Assembly (NCBI GenBank): GCA_965232895.1
Contig: OZ247430.1
Coordinates: forward strand, 1,984,001-2,048,000
Reading direction: 5' to 3'
DNA: 64,000 bases
DNA from: Bin87 sp965232895
GTDB lineage: Bacteria > Chloroflexota > Dehalococcoidia > Lucifugimonadales > UBA3495
A program made the position numbers and the translations under genes. The number at the start of each line of letters is the position of its first letter. Position 1 is the stretch's first letter. The notes under the pieces are model-generated. The model made no database searches. It was not told where the DNA came from and saw only the letters and a program-made list of their open reading frames with translations. Of this stretch, positions 42,273 to 50,746 are shown in pieces.

Positions 42273-44420
42273 CTAACGCTCCGTTGTGGTTGTGGTGTCA
42301 TCGGCGGTGTCTTCCGCGCCATCGATGCGCACGGCGCAGACCTTGAACTCGGGCATCCGGCTGGTGGGATCCAGGGCCGGGTTGGTGAGCCGGTTGGCGG
42401 CCTGCCGGCCGCCCCAGTGGAATGGGACGAACACCGTGTCCTCCCGTATTCCGCGAGTGACTTTCAAACGGAAGTCGGCCCATCCCCGGCGGGTGCTCAG
42501 CCGGACGGCCTGACCGTCCTTCAGCCCGTAACGTCCGGCGGTGGACGGATGCACCTCAGCCATGGGTTGGGGGGTCATCTCCGCCAGCTCGGCGATGCGC
42601 CGCGTCTGGGCGCCGGACTGGTAGTGGGCAAGGTTGCGGCCCGTGGTGAGGAACAGCGGATACTCCTCGTCCGGCGCTTCATCGGGTTCCTGGTGGCGCA
42701 CGGCAAACATCCGCGCCCGTCCGTTGGCCGTGGGGAAACCGTCGGTGAACAGCCGGGGCGTGCCCGGGTGCCCCTCACCGGGACAGGGCCAGAACACGCC
42801 GTCGTTGGCGTCGATCCCGGCGTAGGTGATGCCGGAGTAATCAGCGGGGCCGCCGGCCGACGCTCTGCCCAACTCCTCAAAGATCTCCTCGACGCTGGCG
42901 TATTCGAAGTGGCGTCCGCTGCCCAACCGCCGGGCCAGTTCGCAGATCACGGCGACATCGTCCCTGACGCCGGACGGGGGTTCGCAGGCCCGGCGCCGGC
43001 GGATCACCCGGCCCTCCAGGTTGGTCATGGTGCCCTCTTCCTCGGCCCATTGGGCGGATGGCAGCGCCACGTCGGCCAGGATGGCAGTCTCGGACAGAAA
43101 GAATTCGGACACCGCCAGGAAGTCCAGCGACGCCAGCCGCTCGGCCACGTTGTTGAGGTGGGGCGCGGACACCGCCACGTTGGAACCCATCACCAGCAGC
43201 GCCCGCACGCCCCCCTCCTGTCCCAGACTGTCCAGGAGTTCGTAGGCCGACCTGCCGGGGCCGGGCAGCGAGGACTCGTCCACTCCCCAAATCGCGGCAA
43301 CGTGCCGGCGCGCCGCGGGGTCGTCGATGCGGCGGTATCCGGGCAGCTGGTCCGCCTTCTGACCATGTTCGCGTCCGCCCTGGCCGTTGCCCTGTCCGGT
43401 GATGCAGCCGTAGCCGCTGTGGGGCCGGCCCGGCAGGCCCAGCGCCAATGCCAAGTTGATGCACGACGACACGTTGTTGACGCCCTGCGCCTGCTGTTCC
43501 GCGCCCCGCCCGGTCAGAATCATCGCCGTGCCCGCCGCTCCCAGCAGTTGGGCCGCCCGGGTCAGTTCTGCCTCGGCCACGCCGGTGATCCGCTCCACGC
43601 GTTCCGGCCAGTAGGTCACAACCTCTGCCCGCACCCGGTCGAAACCCTCAGTGCGTTCCGCCACGTACTCCGCGTCAACCATCCCGTCGCGGATGAGAAT
43701 GTGCAGCAGGCCGTTGGCCAGGACGGCGTCGGTTCCCGGCCTCAGGCGCAGGTGCAGGTCCGCGCGCTGGGCCGTTGGGGTCAGCCTGGGGTCGGCGACA
43801 ATCAACCGCCCCCCGTTCGTGCGTTGCTCGTCAAAGTACTGCATCATTGGCGGCATGGTTTCTGCCGGGTTGTCGCCCATGAGCAGAACCACCTGGGCGC
43901 CGGCGATATCCTCCACCGGGAAGGGCAGGCCCCGGTCGATTCCCAGCGACCTGATTCCCGCCGCCGCCGCCGATGACATGCAGAAGCGGCCGTTGTAATC
44001 GATGTTGGCCGTCCGGAGCGCCACCCGGGCGAACTTGCCCAGCAGATAGCTCTTCTCGTTCGTCAGCGAGCCGCCGCCGAACACGCCCACGGCGTCATTG
44101 CCGTGGCGTTCCCGCGCCCGCTCAATGGCCTCCACCACCCGGTCCAGCGCCTCATCCCACGAGGCCGGGCGCAACGCGCCGCCGGCGTCCCGCACCAGCG
44201 GCGTGGTGAGCCGCTCGGGATGATTCAGAGCGGCCGCCGCCGTCCACCCCTTGACACACAGCGCCCCCCGGTTCACGGGAAACGCCGGGTTGCCGGCAAT
44301 CCCCACGTCGCCGGCATCGTCCGCCGACAACGTCATGCCGCACTGGAAAGCGCAATAGGGGCAATGGGTCGCCGTCGGTTGGAGCGACCGGGTGGGTGGC
44401 GTTGTGGTGTCGGTGGTCAA
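42273..44420 (-). CDS. nasA: Assimilatory nitrate reductase catalytic subunit
   Basis: A 715-residue molybdopterin-guanine dinucleotide enzyme that reduces nitrate to nitrite. The N-terminal 4Fe-4S site is CPYCAFQCGM (about 20-29) with the fourth Cys in ALCVKG (about 55); NGRFCMSSAAAA (about 140-151) holds the likely Mo-ligand Cys. No Tat signal is seen, so it is cytosolic. The start is TTG 44420, since no ATG is better placed. Its ribosome site AGAGG lies inside a hairpin (44428-44463). It heads the nasA-nirB-nirD-narK operon. Confidence 0.92.
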   Translation of the reverse strand: MTTDTTTPPTRSLQPTATHCPYCAFQCGMTLSADDAGDVGIAGNPAFPVNRGALCVKGWTAAAALNHPERLTTPLVRDAGGALRPASWDEALDRVVEAIERARERHGNDAVGVFGGGSLTNEKSYLLGKFARVALRTANIDYNGRFCMSSAAAAGIRSLGIDRGLPFPVEDIAGAQVVLLMGDNPAETMPPMMQYFDEQRTNGGRLIVADPRLTPTAQRADLHLRLRPGTDAVLANGLLHILIRDGMVDAEYVAERTEGFDRVRAEVVTYWPERVERITGVAEAELTRAAQLLGAAGTAMILTGRGAEQQAQGVNNVSSCINLALALGLPGRPHSGYGCITGQGNGQGGREHGQKADQLPGYRRIDDPAARRHVAAIWGVDESSLPGPGRSAYELLDSLGQEGGVRALLVMGSNVAVSAPHLNNVAERLASLDFLAVSEFFLSETAILADVALPSAQWAEEEGTMTNLEGRVIRRRRACEPPSGVRDDVAVICELARRLGSGRHFEYASVEEIFEELGRASAGGPADYSGITYAGIDANDGVFWPCPGEGHPGTPRLFTDGFPTANGRARMFAVRHQEPDEAPDEEYPLFLTTGRNLAHYQSGAQTRRIAELAEMTPQPMAEVHPSTAGRYGLKDGQAVRLSTRRGWADFRLKVTRGIREDTVFVPFHWGGRQAANRLTNPALDPTSRMPEFKVCAVRIDGAEDTADDTTTTTER

Positions 44421-44427
44421 CGTGTTT

Positions 44428-44463
44428 GGCCTCTACGGAACATCAGGAATGATGGTAGAGGCC
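44428..44463 (-). promoter_or_regulatory. Leader hairpin covering the nasA ribosome site
   Basis: On the minus strand GGCCTCTAC pairs with GTAGAGGCC across an inner stem CATCA/TGATG with loop TTCC, leaving a four-base bulge: 14 base pairs in all. The downstream arm contains AGAGG, eight to nine bases before the TTG start. The fold would hide the ribosome site. Confidence 0.6.
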
Positions 44464-44495
44464 CTTTATTGCGCTGACTTTTCGGAGGTGTAAAA

Positions 44496-44510
44496 GAAAG
44501 GTGTCCTTTC
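44496..44510 (-). promoter_or_regulatory. Palindromic candidate operator upstream of nasA
   Basis: GAAAGG-TGT-CCTTTC is a perfect 6-3-6 inverted repeat, about 80 bases upstream of the nasA start. Two ATTAAC copies lie further upstream (about 44512-44528). These are possible binding sites for a nitrogen regulator. Confidence 0.4.
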
Positions 44511-44629
44511 CATTAACGCGAAATTAACCGGGCGTTACCCTGCTGTAACCGGCGAGCCAGCGGCGTACCCATCGCGTATCGACCGGATGGTATCGCGGCG
44601 TTGCCCCCGTCAACGGCCGGAGAAACCCC

Positions 44630-44916
44630 ATGCACCAGAGCGTCGCATCCGACATCGCCGCAGTAATCCTCGCCGGCGGTCGCCGCCGGCGTTTCGGTCG
44701 GGAAAAGGCCTTGAGCCAATCAGCGGCGATCCAATGACCCCTCGGGTCATCCGGATCTCGGCTGATGCCGTCGATGCTTCCGAAGTGGTCGATGCTTCCG
44801 AAGTGGTGGTGGCATCCAGCCTGGCGCGCGCCGCCGGCCGGCCGCTGGACCCGCCGCATCGGATTGTCCCCGACGTGTTCCAGCGGCCCGTCCGAGGATC
44901 AGGGATGCTGGGTTGA
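44630..44916 (+). pseudogene. mobA: Broken mobA (molybdenum cofactor guanylyltransferase)
   Basis: From ATG 44630 (behind GGAG) the frame reads AAVILAGGRRRRFGREKAL, the nucleotide-binding start of MobA, then stops at TGA 44735-44737. In a second frame PRVIRISADAVDASEVVDAS and RIVPDVFQRPVRGSGMLG continue the MobA fold (V-P-D-x-F ... G-x-G-x-L-G). An 18-base tandem repeat (GATGCTTCCGAAGTGGT, 44770-44805 region) lies between. Beyond 44916 the sequence turns into an IS1182 remnant. MobA would make the dinucleotide cofactor that nasA needs, so a second copy must exist elsewhere or another route is used. Confidence 0.65.
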
Positions 44917-44919
44917 AGA

Positions 44920-45530
44920 AGGTTGTGGTGGGGAAGGATCCGGCCGGGGAGGCAAAGGGCAGCCCGGGGTTTGCGGGCGGGATGCCGTAGCGGAACAGAT
45001 TGAGCAGGTTGTGTCCGGCGCAGATCAGCGACTATTCAACCTGCGCCTTCTCCAAACCTATCAGTTAACAGGAACTGCCAGCATCCTCGGACCGGCTGTT
45101 CTGGACGAACACCGGCTCCACCGGGGTCATGCGTAACGCGCATCGCTGGCGACCACGCTTGGCCGGCAACTTGCGCCGCATCCGGTCCTCGAGGGAGAGA
45201 GCCTTGGGGATGCGTCCTTTGCGTGCGGGCGGCGGTCGGTGTCGGTGGCGGGCAGGTCGGCGCAACGAACGGGTCCGCCCCCGATAGCGTGCAGATCCGC
45301 CTCTGCCTGGCGCACCTCGACGGGCTGACCGCGGGCTCCCCCGAGAGCGTGCGGATCGGCCGCCGCCGGGGCCGAGTAGTAGCCCGCATCGGCCGACACT
45401 TCCTTTGGCGCCGCGCCGCGCCGGTGTTGGCGATGGCATCCTCGATCATCGCCACCGCTCCAGTAACGCTCCCGTCTTCGGCAAGCCCAACAGCAACCCC
45501 CACTCCAATTCCCTGATCCTTTCCGGCCAT
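44920..45530 (-). pseudogene. IS1182 family transposase, C-terminal remnant
   Basis: Across three minus-strand frames one can follow an IS1182 C-terminal half: MIEDAIANTGAA, then KEVSADAGYYSAPAAAD, GADPFVAP, RKGRIPKALSLEDRMRRKL, KRGRQRCALRMTPVEPVF, then EKAQVE-stop-SLICAGHNLLNLFRYG, with TAG where the family has Trp. The frames change several times, so it is decayed. The piece lies directly after the broken mobA. Confidence 0.7.
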
Positions 45531-45584
45531 CTCAACCGCCCCTATCCTGCCCCAACCCTATGCGTGTTTCACCTCGGCTTTGGT

Positions 45585-46151
45585 TTAGGCATCGCTGAGG
45601 GCGCGGCGCACCTCGGCCCAGCCGTCGGCCATGGTGCGTTCCGGGAACGCGGGCAGTTCCGGCTCAGGCAGGACCTTGACGGCGACGAGTATCGGGCCCG
45701 GCCGGGCCATGATCTCCTCCAGGCCGATCAGGAATTCCTCCAGGTTGTCGAACCGGCAGGCGTGGGCGTAGCCGGCGCTGCGGGCCATACCCTCGAAATC
45801 GATCCGGTCCAGCCCGCGAATGGGCGTCCCGTCGGTGGACGAGTGGTCGGCGTCCTCCAGCACGAAGTGGACGAAGTTTGCCGGCGCAGTCTCCCCAATA
45901 GTAGCCAGGCTGGCCAGGTCGGTGCGCAGCGTGGCGTCGCAGTCCAGCACCAGGATGCGGCGGTTGGGCTGCGCCAGGGACAGGCCGAGACCGACGGCCG
46001 GCGCCCGGTCCATGCAGTCAGTGAGGTCGATGTCCAGGTCGCGCCGTTCCGATACGTTGTGCCAGTCGCGCAGGGCGGCCGAGGTCGACACCACCAGAGC
46101 GTCCTGGCGATGGTAGTTGATGGCGCGGGCAACTTCGCGAGAAGGGATCAT
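45585..46151 (-). CDS. TPP-enzyme beta-subunit-like protein with degenerate cofactor motif
   Basis: A 188-residue protein resembling the C-terminal (pyrophosphate-binding) half of sulfopyruvate or phosphonopyruvate decarboxylases and its neighbour at 47192-47788. The shared frame is PAVGLGLSLAQPNRRILVLD. In the thiamine diphosphate motif the usual GDGS-x26-NN reads CDAT ... EDAD, so cofactor binding is doubtful. The ATG 46151 overlaps the upstream stop by four bases (ATGA). It could be a regulatory or dead paralogue. Confidence 0.6.
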   Translation of the reverse strand: MIPSREVARAINYHRQDALVVSTSAALRDWHNVSERRDLDIDLTDCMDRAPAVGLGLSLAQPNRRILVLDCDATLRTDLASLATIGETAPANFVHFVLEDADHSSTDGTPIRGLDRIDFEGMARSAGYAHACRFDNLEEFLIGLEEIMARPGPILVAVKVLPEPELPAFPERTMADGWAEVRRALSDA

Positions 46152-46384
46152 TCCCCGTCTCCGGACGGTGTATCCGTTTCGTTGAGCCGTTCCGAATCCC
46201 GGCGGGCCTCGGTGCGTCGGGACGACACCATGAGGTACAGGCCGGCGGGAATCAGCACGGCCCCGGGGACGGCCTTGAGCGCGTTGCCCTCGATGAACCC
46301 CAGCCACAGCAGGTAGAAGCCGGCGACGACCACGGCCGACGCGAACAGGCGGCCAAAGATGCTGAAGGGGCGAAATCTGGGCAT
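46148..46384 (-). CDS. Small membrane protein, 78 aa
   Basis: A 78-residue protein with two hydrophobic spans (about 9-29 and 36-54) and a charged C-terminal tail (SSRRTEARRDSERL). Function unknown. The start is ATG 46384; its stop overlaps the ATG of the degenerate TPP-like gene. Confidence 0.6.
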   Translation of the reverse strand: MPRFRPFSIFGRLFASAVVVAGFYLLWLGFIEGNALKAVPGAVLIPAGLYLMVSSRRTEARRDSERLNETDTPSGDGE

Positions 46385-46402
46385 GGCTGACCGGATGGGT
46401 CG

Positions 46403-46804
46403 TCAGGCGCTGACGGTCTCCGACTGCGGCAGGGCGGCCAGCGCCGGCGCCAGATATTTGGACGCCTGGCGCAGGTCCACCGCCACGATGTCCCAGCCGC
46501 TACCGTCGTCGAACCACTGCCGGTAGCTCACGAAGTCGCCGTTGTCCACCACGCGATAGTCAGCGTCCGCGTCCGGCTTATCGCCCAGCGTCAGCGTGTC
46601 GGTGTCGGCGTCGTAGCCGCGCTCCGCGTCGAGGGGGAGAAGGTCCGTAACGTTCAGTATGTCTATCCTTGCAACGTCCTCGCTGCCTACATCCGCGAAG
46701 TTGAGGATAACACCGAAATCGTCCCGCAGAGTGCCTCCGCTGCATCCTCCCCGGAACGCCTCTATCACCAAAGCATCGTCTTCAGCGTAGTACTTAACCC
46801 GCAT
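46403..46804 (-). CDS. DUF2283-like protein
   Basis: A 133-residue acidic protein with two related halves. The first begins RVKYYAEDDALVIEAFRGG and continues DFGVILNFADVGSEDVARI; the second has YDADTDTLTLGDKPDADADY. The opening resembles the DUF2283 layout. The start is ATG 46804 with a strong GGAGGT; it overlaps the upstream gene by 11 bases. Layout matches the pair at 24778-25439, so it may be an antitoxin. Confidence 0.55.
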   Translation of the reverse strand: MRVKYYAEDDALVIEAFRGGCSGGTLRDDFGVILNFADVGSEDVARIDILNVTDLLPLDAERGYDADTDTLTLGDKPDADADYRVVDNGDFVSYRQWFDDGSGWDIVAVDLRQASKYLAPALAALPQSETVSA

Positions 46805-47150
46805 CTCGTACCTCCAAGCCTCTGCAACGTTGCCTGAACCAGGGACGACCTTCTTCTTCAATTCGCTTGGCTACGGAGTTGTCAAAGTGGGCGGTTATGA
46901 TCTCTTGGTCATCCAGCGAGATCACAACCCGCAACATCTCTTGTCGGCTTGGGACGAATCCCCAATAGGTTATCGCTTCGCGGCGACCTCGTCCGTCTCT
47001 GCAAATGCCCCGGACAACCCAATTTTCCAGGGCGTGTTGAATTCTGGAGGCAGTAACGTCCGGGTTGGGTTCAAAGCGCAAGTGTCTGGTCAGCCATCTG
47101 GTGACGCCGCCCGCCGTGATGGTCTCGGGCAACCCGCGCTGGGAGTCCAA
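46794..47150 (-). CDS. Small toxin-like protein, partner of the DUF2283-like gene
   Basis: A protein of up to 118 residues whose start (TTG 47150) is uncertain; no good ribosome site is seen. It has RIQHALENWVVRG (about 36-48), ITYWGFVPSRQEMLRVVISL (about 60-79) and EIITAHFDNSVAKRIEEEG (about 83-101). The IITAHF strand and downstream R/E helix match IITAFVTRRL in the gene at 24778. With the overlapping downstream gene it forms a toxin-antitoxin-like pair. No activity can be named. Confidence 0.45.
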   Translation of the reverse strand: MDSQRGLPETITAGGVTRWLTRHLRFEPNPDVTASRIQHALENWVVRGICRDGRGRREAITYWGFVPSRQEMLRVVISLDDQEIITAHFDNSVAKRIEEEGRPWFRQRCRGLEVRDAG

Positions 47151-47191
47151 AGCGCAGCCAAGACCCTGCGGCGGGCGGCGTTAAGGGCGAT

Positions 47192-47788
47192 CTAGTTGTC
47201 GCCGGCGAGGGCGGCGGTGACTTCCTGGTAGGCCTGCTGCGCGGTGCGGGAGGCGCGGGTGCGGAACTGCACCGGCGTGTTCTCGATCTCGGGTTCCACG
47301 GCCAGGTGGATGAAGACCGGGCCCTCGGCGGCGAGCGCGTCGCTGATGCCGGTGGTGAAGTCCTCCAGGTTGTCGAAGGAGAAGACGGCCGCGTAGCCGG
47401 CGCCCCGGGCGACTTCCTCCCAGTTGGTGACGCCTTCGGAGCCGGGGATGGGTTGCCCGCCGGTGACCGCGTACACGCCGTTGTTGAAGAGGAAGTGGTA
47501 GAAGTTCTTGGGCGCCTTGGTGGAGGTGGTGACCAGCGCGCCGAGGTTCATCAGCAGGCTGCCGTCGCCATCCAGCACGAAGACCTTGCGGCCGGGCTGG
47601 GCCAGGGCGATGCCCAGGCCGACGTTGCTGGCTTTGCCCATTGCGCCGGAGATCGGCAGGTCCAGGTTCTGGTTGGTGGTGACGGAGGGCAGGCCGAACC
47701 GGTGGTTGCCGGCGTTCATGGTGGGGACGACTACGGCGTCTTCGCGGTTGGAGTCGATGACGCGCACGGCATCGGTGTTGTTGATCAT
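47192..47788 (-). CDS. Thiamine-diphosphate-dependent decarboxylase, beta (C-terminal) subunit
   Basis: A 198-residue protein with an intact TPP motif: GDGSLLMNLGAL (about 83-94) and NNGVYAVTGGQ (about 112-122). It matches the small beta chain of sulfopyruvate/phosphonopyruvate decarboxylase-type enzymes split into two polypeptides. The alpha chain gene lies 55 bases upstream. Reaction: decarboxylation of a 2-keto acid; the exact acid is unknown. Start ATG 47788. Confidence 0.8.
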   Translation of the reverse strand: MINNTDAVRVIDSNREDAVVVPTMNAGNHRFGLPSVTTNQNLDLPISGAMGKASNVGLGIALAQPGRKVFVLDGDGSLLMNLGALVTTSTKAPKNFYHFLFNNGVYAVTGGQPIPGSEGVTNWEEVARGAGYAAVFSFDNLEDFTTGISDALAAEGPVFIHLAVEPEIENTPVQFRTRASRTAQQAYQEVTAALAGDN

Positions 47789-47843
47789 GGGATTTGCTCC
47801 TGGGTTCGTGGACGCGGGATGCGCGGGGAATGGTTGCTATCGA

Positions 47844-48356
47844 CTAGACGCCGAACTCGGTGCCGATGAGGACGGCCACGGGCCGGTTGAGGCGCGCGGA
47901 TTCGTCGAATGCGATGCTGATGCGGTCGGCGTCGTCATCGGTTTCCACGAGGTAGTAGTTGATGCCCCAGGCGTGGAGGATGTGCTCGATGAAGCGCCCG
48001 GCGGAGTCGGGAGTGGGACCGCGGCGGGTCCAGCCGCGATAGCCGACCAGCATGACCAGGGGCTGGTTGAGGTCCAGGCACAGGCCGCGAATGGAGTCGC
48101 CCGCCTCGAAGACACCGGTATTCTGGATGAGCACCACGGGGTTGGCGCCGCCGACCCACAGCCCGGCGGCCACGGCCATGGTCTCGCCCTCGCGGCACAC
48201 CGGGATCAGGTCCAGGGTGGGCTCTTCCATCATCATGTTGTAGAGGAAGTTGGTCTCGCTGTCGGGGAGCCAGACGACGTGCGAAACGTTGTTCTTCTTC
48301 AGCTCGGCGACCAGGGATTGCGGGTGCAATACGGATTCGTAGACTTCGGTGGTCAT
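47844..48356 (-). CDS. Thiamine-diphosphate-dependent decarboxylase, alpha (N-terminal) subunit
   Basis: A 170-residue protein with the pyrimidine-binding domain of TPP enzymes. The conserved Glu that activates the cofactor is in PVCREGETMAVAAG (about 53-66), and VVLIQNTGVFEAGDSIRGL (about 74-92) is typical of the sulfopyruvate decarboxylase alpha family. It forms a heteromer with the next gene. Start ATG 48356 with GGAG nearby. Confidence 0.8.
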   Translation of the reverse strand: MTTEVYESVLHPQSLVAELKKNNVSHVVWLPDSETNFLYNMMMEEPTLDLIPVCREGETMAVAAGLWVGGANPVVLIQNTGVFEAGDSIRGLCLDLNQPLVMLVGYRGWTRRGPTPDSAGRFIEHILHAWGINYYLVETDDDADRISIAFDESARLNRPVAVLIGTEFGV

Positions 48357-48623
48357 TCGGGAGACTCCTTAGAGCGATGCGCCGGAAAGGGCGTGCTGAC
48401 AGTGCGTTTTAGTCCATCCGGCATTATATGGGGTGGCATTTGGGGCGTCAACGAAAGCGGAGCCTGCCGCAGCCGTTCAGGCTCGTGGCGAACTGGCTGC
48501 TCGCCGCCGGCGCGTGGCGCATCCGCACCCGCACCCTAACGTCGGGGCCACCGCTATAGTGGTATCATGCGCTGACCGGCGTCACTGCCGGCCGCGTCGC
48601 CGCCTGACCCGTCGAGGTTTGCC

Positions 48624-49325
48624 ATGACCACCACCCAACCCGCCAAATCGCCGGCCCCGGCCACGCCCTGCTTCCGCCTTCCCGACATCCCGGAGCGCCA
48701 CCCTGACGACATGACCAGCGTCGACAGCCTGCACCAGTACGGTGCGATCGCCAATATTATCCAGCGGCTGGGCAACTCCGATACCACCATCGTCAGCGCC
48801 GAGCATTACGTCGTCCCCGGCCCGGCCTTCAGCTCCGACGAAAGCAAGTATCCGGACCTGCTGGTGGCCTTCGGCGCGGATCCCGCAGCCTACGATGCCC
48901 GCAACGGCTACATGGTGTCCGAACAGGGCAAGCCGCCCGACTTCATCCTGGAGGTGGCCTCCCGGCGCACCGCCGCGGAGGACCTGAACGAAAAGAAGGA
49001 CTACTACGAGCGGATGGGGGCGGGGGAGTACTGGCTGTACGACAAGGACGGGCGGTTCTACGGGTTCACGCTGCGGGGTTATCGATTCGAGAACGGGCAG
49101 TACGAGGCCATCGAGATCGAGGAAATCGCTCCCGGCGTGTTCCAGGGGCACAGCGTCGTGCTGAACTTGAACCTGCGGGCGGGGAACCGTTACCTGGGCT
49201 GGCACGACCCGTCCACCGGGGAGCACATCCCGACCCTGTCCAGCGAAACCGCCCGGGCTGACACCGCCGAAGCCCGCGCGCGGGATCTGGCAGCGGAGCT
49301 GAGCCGGCTGCGCGCGGGCCGGTAG
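48624..49325 (+). CDS. Uma2 family (DUF820) putative nuclease, second copy
   Basis: A 233-residue paralogue of 3349-4137. It keeps KYPDLLVAFGADP (about 73-85), PPDFILEVASRRT (about 103-115) and GAGEYWLYDK (about 132-141), with a short coiled-coil tail. The start is ATG 48624; a -10-like TATAGT lies at 48555-48560. No partner gene is seen. The gap that follows (49326-49636) holds the ACIII promoter. Confidence 0.8.
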   Translation: MTTTQPAKSPAPATPCFRLPDIPERHPDDMTSVDSLHQYGAIANIIQRLGNSDTTIVSAEHYVVPGPAFSSDESKYPDLLVAFGADPAAYDARNGYMVSEQGKPPDFILEVASRRTAAEDLNEKKDYYERMGAGEYWLYDKDGRFYGFTLRGYRFENGQYEAIEIEEIAPGVFQGHSVVLNLNLRAGNRYLGWHDPSTGEHIPTLSSETARADTAEARARDLAAELSRLRAGR

Positions 49326-49506
49326 CGCACGGCCCAGCAACCCCGCGTCGCCCCTGGGCCGGCGCAGTCCGGTTGCCACCGGATGGAGCCCCCGGCTGAG
49401 GCAGAGCCGGCGTAGCCCATAGCTCGGAAGGGTTACGGCGGCCGGCGCGTTCGGCCGCGCAGCGACGGCATACCGTGAAAGGGGCGTTGGGCGTACGCGA
49501 ATCTTG

Positions 49507-49535
49507 TTGACAGGCTAAATTGAATGTGATAATTT
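49507..49535 (+). promoter_or_regulatory. Candidate promoter of the ACIII cluster
   Basis: TTGACA (49507-49512) is followed by GATAAT (49528-49533, spacer 15) or TAATTT (49530-49535, spacer 17), in an AT-rich patch about 100 bases before the first gene. The rest of the gap 49326-49636 shows no gene. Confidence 0.5.
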
Positions 49536-49636
49536 TCACCAGCCAAAAACGGGCCGCGTAATTTCAGCCGCTTTACGTGGTCGATCCCGGGTAGAGAGCC
49601 CAGCATCAAACGTTCGAGCGCAGGTTCACCAGCCAC

Positions 49637-49939
49637 ATGCCGCAAACCGACCCCAACGCGATGAACGCGGCTCTCTGGGCCGATGTCAGTCTCTGGCTGA
49701 CATACCTGTGGGTTTATTTCCCCCTGATCATCATCTTCGCGTTCAGCATACTGATCGCCCATGCGCTGATCCCGTCGGGCGTGCAGACCGGAACCTACCC
49801 GGCGTTCTTCTCGCGTTTGCGATTGCCCCTTACCGTGATCGGTGTCGCCGCGCTGGCGGGGGCCGTGGTCATGATGATTTTGACGGTCATGCAGTCGCCG
49901 GTCACGCTGCAGAACGTTTGGGAACGCCTCTTCGTATAA
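49637..49939 (+). CDS. Small membrane protein at the head of the ACIII cluster
   Basis: A 100-residue protein with two predicted spans (about 19-45 and 63-85). It begins MPQTDPNAMNAALWADVSLW. It lies 83 bases before the multihaem subunit on the same strand and behind the likely promoter, so it may be an accessory membrane subunit. I know no family for it. Confidence 0.6.
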   Translation: MPQTDPNAMNAALWADVSLWLTYLWVYFPLIIIFAFSILIAHALIPSGVQTGTYPAFFSRLRLPLTVIGVAALAGAVVMMILTVMQSPVTLQNVWERLFV

Positions 49940-50022
49940 CGCGCCGGGCGCCTGTCCGCTGCGCTGCGACATCCGCTGCCTGACGCAACCGGTTCCTGCC
50001 GCCCACCTGCCTGACAATATTC

Positions 50023-50700
50023 ATGCCACCCCTCCCACCCACCCGACAGCTCATCCCGATGGCGATCGCCGGCCTCGTTGTGACGGCCATCGTCGCGTTC
50101 ATCCTGGTGGTGCTGTTCATATCCTGGTTCTCCAACCCGCCTTTCGGCTGGGGAAACGCGCCAGCGCAGCCGATTGACTTCCCGCACACGGTGCATGCAG
50201 GATCCGTTGAGGAGGGCGGCCACGCCATCCAGTGCGAGTTCTGCCACCGCAACGTCACCTCCGGGGCGGCGGCCACGGTGCCGGCCGTGGAGGTCTGCGT
50301 GATCTGCCACAAACAGGTCAACGGCAGCAACGTGACCACCGACGCCGTGTCGCCGGAAACGCTCATCGACATCCAGCGGGTGCTGGACAAGCACGCCGAA
50401 GAGCGCCCAATCGACTGGGAACGGGTGCACCGCATGCCGGACCACGTGCGGTTCGTCCACGAAGCCCACATCCGGTTCCTGACCCAGGGCGAAGAGCGCA
50501 CGGTCACGCTGCCCGTGGGAGACGAAAAGCCGATGAACCTGCCGGTGACGGTGCCGGAAGCCTGTTCGGTGTGCCACGGCGACGTGGCCCACATGGAAGT
50601 GGTGCAGCCGCAGGACGGGCAGTCGCTGAAGATGGGCACCTGCCTGGACTGCCACCGGGAAAACAACGTCAGCACCGACTGCACGATCTGCCACAAGTAG
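50023..50700 (+). CDS. actA: ACIII pentahaem cytochrome c subunit
   Basis: A 225-residue membrane-anchored cytochrome. A single N-terminal span (about 10-33) precedes a soluble part with five C-x2-C-H haem sites: CEFCH, CVICH, CSVCH, CLDCH and CTICH. Such pentahaem proteins are the ActA subunit of Alternative Complex III, which oxidises menaquinol and passes electrons to cytochrome c or an oxidase. The start is ATG 50023. It is followed by the molybdopterin-like subunit. Confidence 0.9.
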   Translation: MPPLPPTRQLIPMAIAGLVVTAIVAFILVVLFISWFSNPPFGWGNAPAQPIDFPHTVHAGSVEEGGHAIQCEFCHRNVTSGAAATVPAVEVCVICHKQVNGSNVTTDAVSPETLIDIQRVLDKHAEERPIDWERVHRMPDHVRFVHEAHIRFLTQGEERTVTLPVGDEKPMNLPVTVPEACSVCHGDVAHMEVVQPQDGQSLKMGTCLDCHRENNVSTDCTICHK

Positions 50701-50746
50701 GCCGCACGCCGAAACCGGACTCTTGAACCACCGGACTCTTGAACCA

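Noticed and set aside
45036..45530. A 164-codon minus-strand gene
   Set aside because: The three frames together give a transposase C-terminus with frameshifts, so this is part of an IS1182 relic and not a gene.
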